In this document: positions 37,558-48,955 of the stretch, one piece after another
How the letters are laid out: every line of letters starts with the position of its first letter
How positions within the stretch are numbered: position 1 is the stretch's first letter
Source of the DNA: Hirsutella rhossiliensis
Lineage: Eukaryota > Ascomycota > Sordariomycetes > Hypocreales > Ophiocordycipitaceae
Reading direction: 5' to 3'
DNA length: 64,000 bases
Assembly: GCF_020360975.1 (NCBI RefSeq)
Contig: NW_025408671.1
Coordinates: forward strand, 4,464,001-4,528,000
Position numbers and translations under genes: made by a program
The notes under the pieces: generated by a model
What the model saw: the letters and a program-made list of their open reading frames with translations, nothing else
Database searches by the model: none
Told to the model about the DNA's origin: nothing

Positions 37558-40431
37558 TTAGTTCCAGCCCAGGGAGTTCTCCGCGGCGACGGGGGCCGAG
37601 ATGTTTGCGGTGCGGCCCGAGTTGCCCATGCCGCTGCGCCCGCTGCCGCGGCTGTCGCGGCCTCCAGCGCCGTAGCTGAAGTATTCGCGGCTGACCAGGG
37701 CGCCTCCCATCAGAGCCGGGCTTCCACCTCCGGTGTAACGCATCTCCGATGAGTTTTGGCTGTTGGTGACGGAGTTTGAACGGCGGTGAGACTGTTTCTT
37801 GCGCTTGTATCGTCTGGCAACAATGAACATGGCGGCGCCGTACATGAGGCTGAATCCCAGGGCCCCGGCGACGATGCCGCCCGTGGTCGCGGCCGACCGG
37901 GGAGTCGGCCCGTCGCCGGGCCCCGTGGTCCCGAAGGGATCTGTCGGCGGCTGTTCGTTGTTGGGAGGAACGGCGTTGTCCCCAGGCACCGCCCCGCCTC
38001 CATTGCCACCGCCGTCGCAGTATTTGCTCGTTATGTCATGCGGCTTGTAAATCTTGTCGGCGATCTTGTTCAAGGTTGCGTTTCCGCTGTTGTAGATTGG
38101 CGACGCCGCGAGTCGGAGATCCGTCTGAAGCTTGCTGACCATACCCTCGCCGTTCGGAAAGCTGACGTGGGCAATGGCGTTGCCCCACTCAGGGTCCTTG
38201 CACACCTCGACTCTGATACCCTGGATTTTCTCCGTGATGTCAGGGTTGGAGCTTGAATTCAAGCTCAGCGCGAGAAGCACAGGGAGCAAGTCGAGTGCCT
38301 CCATGGAAAAACTATATGTGGCTCCGTTGTCGTTGGGGTACTGAGGAGATACAACATCGTGGAAGCCGATAGTGATGTTTGCGGTGTCGTGAGCAGGCGG
38401 CGGATCTTTCTTGCCGGAAGTGATGTACTTGGGCACGCCAGTGGGGAACGGCTGGGGAGCAGGGGCCGTCGTGGGCTGACTTGGCGGCGTCACGGCCGTC
38501 AAGGACCCGGGAGCGGGGGCTTGAGGTGGCTTAGTTTCGGTCTGGACAGAGGTAGTGGCCGGGGGAGCTCTGGTGGGCGTCGTCAACGCGGTCGACGAAT
38601 CCACCGGGTGGGGTGAGCCGCTTGGAGAGCCCAGACCCTTCGAGACCGATGAAGGCTGAGAAGAAGACGAAGGTGATATAGGTGAAGACGATTCCGAGTC
38701 GGTATTGGTGGGGCTCGCTGACTTGTGGGTGGCACTCGGAGTCGTTGACGGCAAGGTGACTGGCCCTGAGGGCAAGCTCTTCGTGTCTGCCGGGGTCGTG
38801 CTGTTGACGACGGGGACGTCAGAGGGTGCGCTCGGGATGTTGGTAAACGTCGGAGCAGTGGTCACGATCTCGGGGGTCGTCGAATTCACAACTGGTACTT
38901 CGGGAATCTTGTTGGTAGCGGTGGCTTTGGCGGATGAGATGTCTGTGAGGATGGGAACAGGCCGGCCCGTGGACTCGGACACGTCCTTGGGGTTCGTGTT
39001 GAGGGACGTGTCAGGCGAGGGCTGCGTGACAAGGCCGGGGGTGGAAGAAACCGGGAGCACCGAGCTGCGTGACGGCCCAAGACTGTCGTTAGGCGACACC
39101 ACGGTTGGGTTCTCGGCGTGTACACTCTTGGCAGAGGAGGGCAGACCCGACGATTCGGTCGGCAGGACTGCCTTGGGCGAGGACCCAGTCGGCAGCACCG
39201 CAATCGGAGGTGGCAACGATGACTCGGTAGGAGGCTCGGTCGGCATCGCAGTCAAGCTGGCTGAGCTTGGGCCGGGCAAAATGTCGCCGACGGGCTCGAG
39301 CGGGTCCGAGATGGAAGACTTGGTAGTGCTGGGGATAGGCGCAGCGCTGCCGGTCGACTCGATAGGGGTCGGGCCACCATCCTTGTCAGTGTCGGACTTG
39401 TGCGTGTCGGACTTGTGCGTAGTATCGGAAACCGCGCCGCCGGTCGACTTGACGGGATCCGGGCTGCCATCCTTGTGCGTGCTATCGGGCTTGTCCGTGT
39501 CGGGCTTGTCCTTGTCGGGAACCGCGCCAACGGGCGAGGCCTTTGGCAATTCCGGCGTACCAGATTTGGACGCAATGACTGGTACAACGCCGCCGGTCGG
39601 GCTCACAACGGGATCAGGTTTGACAATGGTGCCCAATGGGTCTGAAGCCGTACCATCGAATGGCGTCCTACCGGAGGACTCTGTGATGCTAGTCTTGTCG
39701 GAAGGAAGCGGCAACAGCTTGCTGACCACCGGGTTGCTGACCACGGGGTTGAGGGGGTTCGGGATGACCGCCTCGGTGGACGAGTGTGGCACGACTGTGC
39801 TGCTGACGCCGGTGCCGATGTCGTCCGGGGCGCCACGCAGCGAGGTCGTGATGGGCGACGGACCGCTGACCGCGTCGGAGATGCCCCCCTCGGCAGGAAC
39901 CGGGGGGGTAGGGGGCTCTTTGGACTCGGTGTCGGGCTTCGAGCTCGAACTAGGGGCCACAATGCCGGTCGGGGCGATGACGATGCTCGAGTACGAGGAT
40001 GAGGTTGGCGGCCTGGAGCCATCCTGAGCATCCGAGTTCGGCTTGGGTGTCAGACTTGACGAGGTCTTGCCGGACGTGTGTGTGACGACGATGTTGGGAG
40101 GACTGCCGGTACCCTTGTCGGCGACGGTTGAAGCAACACGTGTTGTTGTGGTGTCCTCGTGCTCAGATCTCGAGGGGCCAGTTTTGCTTCTTAAGAGATC
40201 GGGGGGGTCGTCGCCGACCAGGTCCTTGCTCGCGGTGGTGCTCGTCTCGATTTTGCCGGGGGCGGCATTGTCGGGCGTGGAGAGGGCGTCGGTAGCGGGA
40301 AGGGACGAGTTTGAGAATTCCCGCTTGACTTGAAGGGGGAAGTAGATGCGTGGCCGGTCGGGTTCGGGTTCGGTCGCGACAAGACCGATCAAGGCCAGCG
40401 CCGTGGTGGCCGTGATGGATCTAATACGCAT
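37558..40431 (-). CDS. MSB2: MSB2-like signalling mucin (single-pass cell-surface sensor)
   Basis: A 957-residue, intron-free protein. An N-terminal signal peptide (roughly residues 1-20, MRIRSITATTALALIGLVA) is followed by ~630 residues dominated by Ser, Thr and Pro with DK/HKSD-type mini-repeats, the expected O-mannosylated mucin region. A more ordered extracellular domain (about 665-800, with FHDVVSPQYPNDNG and two Cys) precedes one membrane segment near 848-870 (GGIVAGALGFSLMYGAAMFIVA). The cytoplasmic tail is short and basic (ARRYKRKKQSHRR) and ends ISAPVAAENSLGWN, a terminus I associate with filamentous-fungal Msb2. In yeast and plant-associated fungi, Msb2 acts with Sho1 upstream of Cdc42 and the Kss1/Pmk1-type MAPK for filamentous growth and surface sensing. 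It is convergent with the HAD gene and has a very long upstream region shared with ERV2. Confidence 0.85.
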   Translation of the reverse strand: MRIRSITATTALALIGLVATEPEPDRPRIYFPLQVKREFSNSSLPATDALSTPDNAAPGKIETSTTASKDLVGDDPPDLLRSKTGPSRSEHEDTTTTRVASTVADKGTGSPPNIVVTHTSGKTSSSLTPKPNSDAQDGSRPPTSSSYSSIVIAPTGIVAPSSSSKPDTESKEPPTPPVPAEGGISDAVSGPSPITTSLRGAPDDIGTGVSSTVVPHSSTEAVIPNPLNPVVSNPVVSKLLPLPSDKTSITESSGRTPFDGTASDPLGTIVKPDPVVSPTGGVVPVIASKSGTPELPKASPVGAVPDKDKPDTDKPDSTHKDGSPDPVKSTGGAVSDTTHKSDTHKSDTDKDGGPTPIESTGSAAPIPSTTKSSISDPLEPVGDILPGPSSASLTAMPTEPPTESSLPPPIAVLPTGSSPKAVLPTESSGLPSSAKSVHAENPTVVSPNDSLGPSRSSVLPVSSTPGLVTQPSPDTSLNTNPKDVSESTGRPVPILTDISSAKATATNKIPEVPVVNSTTPEIVTTAPTFTNIPSAPSDVPVVNSTTPADTKSLPSGPVTLPSTTPSATHKSASPTNTDSESSSPISPSSSSQPSSVSKGLGSPSGSPHPVDSSTALTTPTRAPPATTSVQTETKPPQAPAPGSLTAVTPPSQPTTAPAPQPFPTGVPKYITSGKKDPPPAHDTANITIGFHDVVSPQYPNDNGATYSFSMEALDLLPVLLALSLNSSSNPDITEKIQGIRVEVCKDPEWGNAIAHVSFPNGEGMVSKLQTDLRLAASPIYNSGNATLNKIADKIYKPHDITSKYCDGGGNGGGAVPGDNAVPPNNEQPPTDPFGTTGPGDGPTPRSAATTGGIVAGALGFSLMYGAAMFIVARRYKRKKQSHRRSNSVTNSQNSSEMRYTGGGSPALMGGALVSREYFSYGAGGRDSRGSGRSGMGNSGRTANISAPVAAENSLGWN

Positions 40432-41474
40432 TTTTCGTCGAGATTCGAGTAGCGGGCTCTGGATTCATGGGTTGAAGCTTGGTGGACTAATAAGATTGAT
40501 GAGATGAATATTGAAAATGGTATCGAAGCGATATGCTGCCATTGTTGTCAATGAAGGGGTCCCGACTACTGTAATGGAGTCGAGCACCGACCGTCAGAAA
40601 CAGATGCAGCGAATGTACTTGACGTTGTATATCAACGAGCGGTTCTAAGCAAAGTCAGCCGCTGAACAAGGCCAGTGACGGTGCCTCCCCGGCGACCCTG
40701 TGCAGCGTCCAGTTCATTCCGGACTCTTCCCCAACGACGGCAAAGGTGGCACCCGAGGGGATCAAGTCGTCTGTAGACGGACACCATGGCAACGCAGGTT
40801 GAGAGGGTGTTGGTGGCTTGACTCACGGCTATTTACGAAGCGAGAAGCAAAGAGAAAAAGAGCGACTTGACGAAAAGTCGTCCAACGAGATTGGGTGCGA
40901 GCCGTCGAGACAAAACGATGTTCGTAACGGCGTTTCGTGGCCCGGAAGGAGGGCAAGACGTCGGATCTCGTAGAGGACAGACGGTTACTCGTCAAGAGGC
41001 ATCTGTGGCGAGAAGCACTGGGAAGCCCCAGAACCTTCGGGACATGAAAGGAGGAGCGAATCGAGGTCGGGGGTGGCGTGGGCAAGAAGCGCAGGCGGCT
41101 CCGCCGTCGAAGGGGGAATCGTCGTCGTCGGCTGGCGATGTGGTTGGAAAATGGCGAATAGGAGTGACGAGAAGATTGGACGGGTAGAGGGGGGTAAGGG
41201 GGGGTCGAGGGAGAGAGAGATGGAGGAGGGCGGGGGAGGTGGTAAAAGGAGCGCGCGTCACGAAGAATGAAAAGAACGGCAAGCAAACGAAGGAATGAGG
41301 GCGACGGGTATGGAACCACGGGCACAGCAAGGGGTGGAGGAAACGACGCAAGACAGTGAGTGGGAGGACGAGACTGATGAGGGAGAGGAGCGGGAAAAGC
41401 GGAGAAAGGAAAAGAAAGGGGGCCGGGGGATGGATGGAAGTGGGTTTGGACGGTGAACGGACGACCACGGGCCA

Positions 41475-41827
41475 TGTACTGTACTTGGCCGGGCTGGGGA
41501 GGTACCTACAGGCAGCACGCGCGTACTGGCCGGGAGATGGGCGCGGGATACGAGGGCATGGGGTGCAGAGGCCTTTACGCATGAGCACTCTACACGTACA
41601 GTACCTTAGGCTGGCGGGTACTTTAACCTAGGCGGTACTGGTACTTGGGTGAGGACGACAATTAGCCATACTGTACAGTACAGTTGTCTGCAGGTACGAG
41701 TATGTTAGGTAAGTAGTACCTAGCAGGTAGTCTGTACGGAGCAATTCGCTGTTTGGCTGCTGGCACCTTTCCTCTGGGATAGGTGCCCGCTACAGTGCAG
41801 CATGTACTTGCTCGATGCTGCCAGTAC
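41475..41827. promoter_or_regulatory. Dense cluster of GTAC palindromes
   Basis: I count 16 GTAC tetranucleotides in 353 bp, where about 1.4 would be expected by chance. Several are paired as tactgtac, gtacagtac or ggtacctac. More follow at lower density to about 43,365. The position, in the shared upstream region of the MSB2-like and ERV2 genes, suggests a regulatory or structural role, but none is shown. Confidence 0.6.
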
Positions 41828-44800
41828 ATGGCGAGAGGCGGCTCATTACATGGCTTGGGTCCCGCGGCGCCACTCAGGCACCAGCAACGGTGCTCTTGCC
41901 GAGGTGCGGTAGGCTAGAAAAGTAGCGCTACGGTCGCGTCAATGGCAGGCGAGAGAGGGAAAACAGGCCGCTCAGTCTGCCATCTAAGTCATGCTATAGA
42001 AAGGATGCAGAGTCACCTGGGGAGCCGCGTGAGTGAGAGTGGCGCGCCGGTGGTACCAAGGCGACGGAGCATGCACCGGCCGCCCAGCGCGGGTCAAGGC
42101 GGACGGACGGTTGGCCCCAGTTCTTTGTTTCATCTCACCTGCCCACTGTAGGTACTTGAGTGGACCGCTGATTTCATACCGCTCATTTGTACTGCGGCTC
42201 CGCACAATGCCCGGGCAGCTAATGTAGGTACCTCCCTGCCCTGAGTGGAGGGGATCCACCGGTTGGGCATAACGGGCCTCGCCAGCCAGCCCTTTTGTAC
42301 ACGGGGCGGGCAGCCGAGTAATGCGGTACTTTTGGGATCCAGGATGACGGTAGGAGGCCCGTCGCCGCGTGGAGCGGGGCAGCCAGGTTTGCTAATCCGG
42401 CGTACCCATATATGATGTGCACGCGGCGACATGTTTATCCTACAGTGTGGATCACCTGCAGTACACTGTCTCTCAGGTCCATGGAAGGCGTAGAATACCG
42501 CGCGGGGGGGCGGAGCAGGTCCTGCACGTTGCACTGGGGCCTTTGCCCGTCGCCGCATTCCAGTGGCGGTGGGCAAGGACTGACGCCCAGCCCCTTTGAA
42601 CTGGGTGCCATTCATTCCATGTTCCTAGCGGCTGGGATTCGCGCCCGGGGGCTTGTGCTGGGTGGAGCCGGCACCACTGTGTCGAGGTTGCAGTGGTGGC
42701 ACAAGTCCCTGCACACTGTGTCCTTGTCCGTCAATTCGAGCGCCCTTTTACATGCCTGAGCGTGGGCAGCAAGATTCCTTGGTTAGGGCAAGGTTCAACG
42801 GCGACAGGGGCCGTGACTGAACGAGTCCTTTTAGTCATGCGTATGCCGTACCTCGAGCTTGCGCGGAGCTTGACGGTGCTGGCCGGTACCGCGGAACTTG
42901 TCTAGGCGATACGGATAATTAGGGGGCAGCCAGGTTAAGACTCCGTACGGAGGACATGCAGTACGTTCAGGCCATTGTCAAGATGGCGGTGCTGCAACAC
43001 GGCGATGCACCGCAGGGCAAGCGACCTGTCACTGCGATTGGTTCCGTCGAGGACTGTGTCTCGGCGACGGCGGAGGGTGAGGGTGGTGGAGTGGCTTAGG
43101 CAGACAAGCCATGTCGAGGATGATAGAAGTTCGCCGGCGGGTTGCCGAGAAGTCATCATGAATCAAGTCTTCCGGCTTGTGCAAACACGGGTTCGTCTGC
43201 TCAGCAGATGGCCGCCGTGGATGAGGGGTTGCCGGCTCGGGGATGTGCTTGATGCGGAGGCAGGTGTTCCACAGGCTTTATTTATTTCCTAGTGCGTTCT
43301 CGGTAGTCTACGGAGTACCAATGCTGATCAATTCTCTCCACCACTACATACAAACTACGGAGTACCGCCAGGCGCGTGAAGACGAGTGAGTGTTGCGCGC
43401 GAGATTGGACGCAGGATGGCTTTTTGGTTCCTGGATGCTGACGGGCTTGACAGGCTTCTAGATTGCACTACCGGCCACAAGGGCACCGGCATCGACGAGG
43501 CGGCCTGCGCGCTGCGGCGTCCGTGCCCCGGCGTCCGTGCCCCGGCGCCCCGCAAACAGGCCGTTTCATCGTGCGCCGAGCAATGTGCAGAGAGGGAGCG
43601 GTAGGAGGGAGGAGGGCAATGCCGCCAAAGGTCCAGATACTTGCGCCAGTTTGTTCGTGCGCATTGGACCACGAATTGGACATGAGACCCCTCCAAGATG
43701 CTGGTACTGGTCAATACAGAGAGAGAGAGGCTCTCATGGCGCCATTTGGTGCCGGGGAATAGGGGGTGTGGGGGTGCCAGCACGTGTGGCCGGCTGTCTG
43801 TCTCGCATCGCCGTGCCTTTAATCACCCAGAGCAAGGGAAACCAAGAACCTCCCCCGGCCGCCTCAGGTCACTCGCCGGTGTGCCTGAGGGAGCCAAAAG
43901 GTCGGATGACAAGCTGCTGCTGTGCGCATTCCGGTGTTGTGTAGGTACGTATTCGTATGTGCATGTATCTCCTGTACCGTCAAGCCCCGCCTTGGCTGCA
44001 CTGTGTACGGAATGACAGGTACAGTACTTTTCCACATGGGACGAAACTTGCCACAAACACGTAATTCTTGACATACATGACCTACAGTACAATAGCATTG
44101 TGCGGCACAATGCCAGCCAAAAGAGTACTTACTTGGTGTACTTCGTAAAATACCTCGTAATCGTGGGCCTGTTTCCACGAGGCCGGCCGGCTTCGACAAA
44201 GGGACCAAAATAGAAGACGCGAGGCCGACACAAAGAAAGCATGCCCCTTTTGGCGCTGCATGTCTAGCTGTGTTCCAGACGGGTTTTCTTCTTGTTCCTG
44301 CATTAGAGCCCGTGGTCTAGTAGGTAACATACTACACTACGCGCGCGTGTAAGAAGAGCCCGAGTGCTTACGCGGTGCAGCGTCATCACAATTCGACAGC
44401 TCACGGCCTTCATTTCCCGGCCTGGCAACTCACATCTGTTCCCTTCCTCATCTCGGCCTCAAGCTACTTTGGACCAACCCCCGAATTGACCCTGAGGGTC
44501 AGCCTCGCATGACAGAGATTGGACCCAATGGCTTGGCTGCGCCCCCAGCCCCATCCGCTGGCTAGACGATAATCTCTCATAAACAACAAACCCCCGCCCC
44601 GACTCTATGCAAGTGCATCATGTCAACCATACGTATCCGTACTTGCTTTGCTACTTCGTATAGATTGTCCGCGCCGAGGCCCCGGCAAAAAACACCACCA
44701 ATCGGCAAACTATAGAAGCCTCAAGCCAAAGACTCTTTTTTCCCTTCACCTCGGTCCGTGATTTTCTCTTTGCTTTTCCTCTTTCCCAAGTTTCTGACTT

Positions 44801-47413
44801 GCGGGGGACAAGCACTGGAGACAAACAAGTAGGAAAAGGGCTCGCCTCACCCGACAATCTCCGCGAAACAGGGCCCCCCCCCTCTGGTTTCTCAGGGGTC
44901 TGGCTGCGCCGCGGATGAGACACCCCAAGACGTTGCGGGTAGCCCTACGAATAACTCCAACATGACCTGCCCAAAGTACTGCGTGGAATAAGAATAGATG
45001 CCATCGCCCGTCGGGCATACGCCACCCGCCACGCCCGGGCTTGGCTTGGCGTGCCGGCCTGGAAGAAGCAAGCAGGCAAATAGCCAGCAAAGGAGCGAAC
45101 GTGCGTTGCGTCCGTGCCTTGAACGTGCACGCACCCAAGTATGTACATATTTCCACAGCTTTATCACAGTAGCTGGCAAACTCTCAATCCACGGGCAAAA
45201 AAGACAAACGGCCCGCCGGCTACGCATCGACATCTCTCGGCGGGCCGTGAGTAAGCAGACGCGCTCCAGGACAAAGGGGATATGTTGCCTGCGTGCGTGC
45301 AGCAGCAAAAGCAACATCCCCAAGGCTTGTTGATGCCGGGCCGTTGCTCCGTCCGGGGCGGGCTGTATCAAGTGCGTACAATCTGTCCGAATAACAGCAT
45401 ACAGTAACTTACGGTATCCAGTCGAAACTCATGCCCCTGTCCGCCTTCATCTCATCCATACAGTAATTACAAAGCACGGGCAGACAATCTCTCGTGTCCG
45501 CCGGCCTGTGTGTGCCAGTGCGGGCTAACGACGAGACTATCTAATAATCATCAACGCCTACTTGGCGTATTCCGTTGGTCAACCACTTCTTTTCTTGGCT
45601 CGTGATCCTCCTGCCAACGACTCGTTCACCAGGTCCACCCTCAAATTGCTCTCTCGGGCCGCCCTCTGGCTGACGACGACGCAGTCCGGGCAGGGCCCGG
45701 TAAGCAGCTCCTCTCTCGTCCCTGACTCACATCATGTTATTCCTCGTCGTCAAGGCTCCTCATGTCTCGTGGCCTCGTCAAAACGCGGCAGCCACGTGTT
45801 CTTGTCCAAGCCAGCTCTCCTCGCCTGCTCCTGAGAAAAGCAGGCAAAATCATCGCACTCCCTGGTCACTCCACACAAGCAGTCCATGTCCTTGAGCTGA
45901 TGAGGACGTGTCACTTACCGAGCCTATGGCTCTGCCCTGATGGCCAAGCCATGGTGCGTCCTGTAACGTACGTGATGCAACACACGAAAGAACGTACCGG
46001 GCACCAGATCGCACGCCTCCCGCGATGCTCACCGTAACCACAATCCGGTCTCCGCGAATACAGTACTTGGGCAGCACTGTCCAGGACAGCACGGTGCGAG
46101 GATGCATACACACAAGCACAGTAAGCCGTGATGCATGCATGTGTTGTTGGTCGCCACCCCCCGGCACCCATCTCGTGTCACCTGCCTTGTCCGGAAGCCG
46201 TCATCAGAGTTTCTGCCATCTGCGTTGCACAGCAGAGCCAGCCGGAAATGAAACATGCCGCCTTGTGCTCCCAACTACCCCTGAATGTCGATGTGGAGGC
46301 CGTCCGTCTCTTGGCCCAGTTTGCTCTGCCACAGAAGCCAACCGATCACGGGCACCTGAACTGTCCGAGCCTCCGAGGTGTCAGGTTTAACAAGGTATGA
46401 ATTCGTTTACTCCGTAGCATTTGAGGTTCCAGATTTCACCTCTTCGGATTGAACATCATTATCACTGGTCCGTGGATCCGGAAAGCCAGCCAGGGCCGTG
46501 CTGACAGGGCGCAGGACAGCAGGGCTGCAGTGTTTCGAGAGAGCCACACTCCCGACGTTGATGGTTGGCAGCCCGCGGGACTGCCACGTACTGTAGTCTG
46601 GTAGTCAGGCGGTAGCGATGCGGAGAGCCGCGCCCCATCTCCAGCTTCAACTCGTTGTACTGTACTTGCTTGAGCTGAAACCCGGCACGAGTGAGGCTGT
46701 CCTGTCTGCTGCGGCATGGCAGTTCTGGTTTAGCATGCAGTGCGTTGCCACGGTCATGGTCATTGCACGAATAAACCACGTACGTGTCTTCGTCCTTTGC
46801 CGGCCCTCTCGTGTTCCACTGGCTTTTTAATGCTTCCAGGCGCGTTTCCGCATCACCACTAGTCGCCTCCCCTCGACCAAGTTGCAAAGGCGTTTCAAAC
46901 CGGCGAGGTTCCATGGAAACGCAGCCACGGGAGAAGAATGTAGGTTGGAGTGAGGATCAGGTGTGGAGAGGCCACCAATGGTGACCGAAAAAAAGGAATC
47001 ACAAAAGGTACCGCAGCCTTTGCCAGCGTGAGGTTGTGCCGGGCCTGGCATCCGCCGTCCGGCCTCCCCCCGGCCGGTGATCCGGGTCGGAGGCGGGCTG
47101 GGCGGGCGGAAGGCGAGGCACGGCGAGGCCCGGATCGGCAGTCTCCACCACCGGGGCGAGAGCCTTATGTAAGCCGCGCGAATCGTGCGACTCGGCGGCC
47201 CCGAGAGCCACTCTGAAGTCTAAAAAGGAAAGTCTTTGGCCACCAGTCGGTCCTCTGGGGTTTGCACGAGTAATGCTCTCCATTTGCTCAAAGATTTTGA
47301 AGAGCGCAGCAGAAAACAGCAGCGAGAGCGGCGAGCGCGCAAATGGTCGGGCCGCCGCCGCGAGTGAAACGCGAGGAGTCGACATTCGGGGCCTAGTGCG
47401 ACGGCTGACCTTA

Positions 47414-47619
47414 GGTAAGGGGCGAGGACAGTCGCTTTGCATTCGCTTTGCATGCCCTACAATCTCGCTCCCTCTCGTCCTTTTCCTCTCTGCTGCCTCT
47501 TCGCGCCAACCAACATACCTTTCGTCTGTCCCTCCCTATCCGACCCCGGGCCAGCAACACAACAAACTCAACAGGTCCAGCGGGGGCGACTAAAGACGCC
47601 CACGCCCAACGCCACCGCC
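47414..47619 (+). promoter_or_regulatory. Pyrimidine-rich leader of ERV2, possible 5' UTR intron
   Basis: CT-rich sequence directly upstream of the ERV2 ATG. A strong donor (gtaagg) occurs at 47,414 and acceptor-like ag sites occur before the start, for example at 47,575 (caacag). An upstream ATG at 47,452 is in frame with ERV2 and would add 56 residues if this part were in the mRNA. A 5' UTR intron would remove it. Confidence 0.35.
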
Positions 47620-48416
47620 ATGGCGCGCCGCCAGCACCTCACCCTGACGCTCCTCGTCGTCATCGCACTCTTCTTCAGCATCTCCTACCTCTACGGCGGG
47701 CCGGGCTCAGTGTCGGCCCACGATGCCGCACGGCTGCTCAGGAGCGTTCGCGACAACGCGCAGTCGCCCCTGTCAAAGGTCCCCACCAGCTTCAAGCCCG
47801 CCTCGCACGTCGAGGCCAAGCCCGGCCCGGCCTCTGAGCTGAGCGATGCTCCCGGCAGCCTCCTCGACGGGGAGTCGATTGCGCCCAAGCTGGAGAACGC
47901 GACGCTAAAGTAAGGCCGCCCTTTGCGCCGTGATGCCAGACCCCCCCGCTGACGGCCCGCTGCAGAGCCGAACTGGGCCGCGCGACCTGGAAGTTCCTCC
48001 ACACAATGGCCGCCAAGTACCCCGAGAAGCCGACGCCCGAGGACCGCAAGACATTCGAGCTCTTCTTCCTCTCCTTTGGCAAGCTGTACCCGTGCGGCGA
48101 CTGCGCCAAGCACTTCCGCGCCCTGCTCAAGGAAATGCCGCCGCAGACGAGCAGCCGCAATTCGGCGGCCGGGTGGCTTTGCGAGGCGCACAACCGCGTC
48201 AACAAGCGGCTTCAGAAGCCCATCTTTGACTGCAATAACATTGGCGACTTTTACGACTGCGGCTGTGGCGACGACAAGGGCAAGGACAAGAAGGGCAAGG
48301 ACACGGGCAAGAAGGGCAAGGACACGGACACGAAGGACAAGGCCACGGCCGACAAGAAAGAGGGCCGGGATGCCGAGCCCGCCGACAGCTCCAAGACGGC
48401 GTCCAAGGGCAAATGA
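47620..48416 (+). CDS. ERV2: FAD-linked sulfhydryl oxidase, Erv2 type
   Basis: Two exons, 47,620-47,909 and 47,966-48,416, are split by a 56-bp intron with donor gtaagg, a gctgac branch site and acceptor gcag, giving 246 residues. An N-terminal signal anchor (LTLTLLVVIALFFSISYLYGG, about residues 8-28) points to the ER. The Erv/ALR fold follows: ELGRATWKFLHTMAAKYP (99-116) for FAD binding, the redox pair C140-G-D-C143, then C169EAHNRVN and C186. C195-G-C197 matches the C-terminal CGC shuttle pair known in yeast Erv2p. The enzyme passes electrons from thiols to oxygen and so makes disulfides for ER folding. The tail after residue 198 is an unusual Lys/Asp-rich run of KGKD-type repeats to the stop. 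The start was chosen for its caccgccATGg context and direct lead into the anchor. PRE3 follows 540 bp downstream in tandem. Confidence 0.93.
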
Positions 48417-48955
48417 GCTACAAGCATGGACCTGGCGAGGCATTGTACAGTGATTGGCAAAGACACGGCGTTTGGCTGCAGACAGCATTGATAGAATATT
48501 TTCTGGTCGTGGGACACGGCTGTGCTGAAATCCGGCTGAAACAACGCCCCTGTTCCTCCTCTATATGCCTCGTCTAGCATGCATGATGGGCCGGCCGCTC
48601 GTCGTATGATGTTGCTGCGCCGTGAAAAGCGTCAATGCCAAGGACACTGATGTGGGCCCTTCGTTCAAGCACAAGCTGATGATGCTGGAGCCAAGTGTCG
48701 GTGCCCGCTCTGCTTACCAAAGCCCGTAGTAGAGAGCCAATGCTCACGTGACTTTGCAGATGACACCACGCCTGGTAGCTCGGCGCGCGTTCCCAGAGCT
48801 GCCTGAGCTTCCACCTCCAGCCGACAGCTCCAGCCCAGCCGCCGACGACACCACGACGAAGCGGCAACCGGCCATCCTCATCCGACGCCCCTCCACCTCT
48901 CTGGCCCGCCACTCACTTCTAGATACCAACTCTCACAATCTCCTCACCCGCAATC
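48417..48955 (+). promoter_or_regulatory. ERV2 3' region and PRE3 promoter
   Basis: A 539-bp tandem spacer with no ORF of note. It must hold the ERV2 terminator and the PRE3 promoter. I see no yeast-type PACE proteasome element (GGTGGCAAA). Leader sequence close to the PRE3 ATG is CT/AC-rich. Confidence 0.5.

Larger units (their letters stand above)
40432..47619. other. 7.2-kb divergent intergenic region between MSB2-like and ERV2 genes
   Basis: It lies between two 5' ends and should contain both promoters and leaders. The first ~1.1 kb upstream of MSB2 (40,440-41,480) is strongly pyrimidine-rich on the MSB2 sense strand, a common fungal leader type. From 41,475 onward it is dense in GTAC palindromes. 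No frame shows a known domain, and I saw no tRNA or 5S gene. A long non-coding RNA or a rapidly evolving small gene cannot be excluded. Confidence 0.5.

Noticed and set aside
38705..40027. 440-codon plus-strand frame opposite the MSB2-like gene
   Set aside because: It is the antisense of the Ser/Thr/Pro-rich mucin. The composition (Val/Gly/Ser/Thr-rich) is what the complement of such repeats gives, with no domain.
40762..41475. 237-codon minus-strand frame rich in Pro, Ser, Leu and Phe
   Set aside because: It arises from a pyrimidine-rich leader. Several frames are open at once and none has a domain.
44746..45371. Overlapping minus-strand frames of 90-159 codons as a gene
   Set aside because: No recognisable domain, several frames compete and no convincing splice structure was seen.
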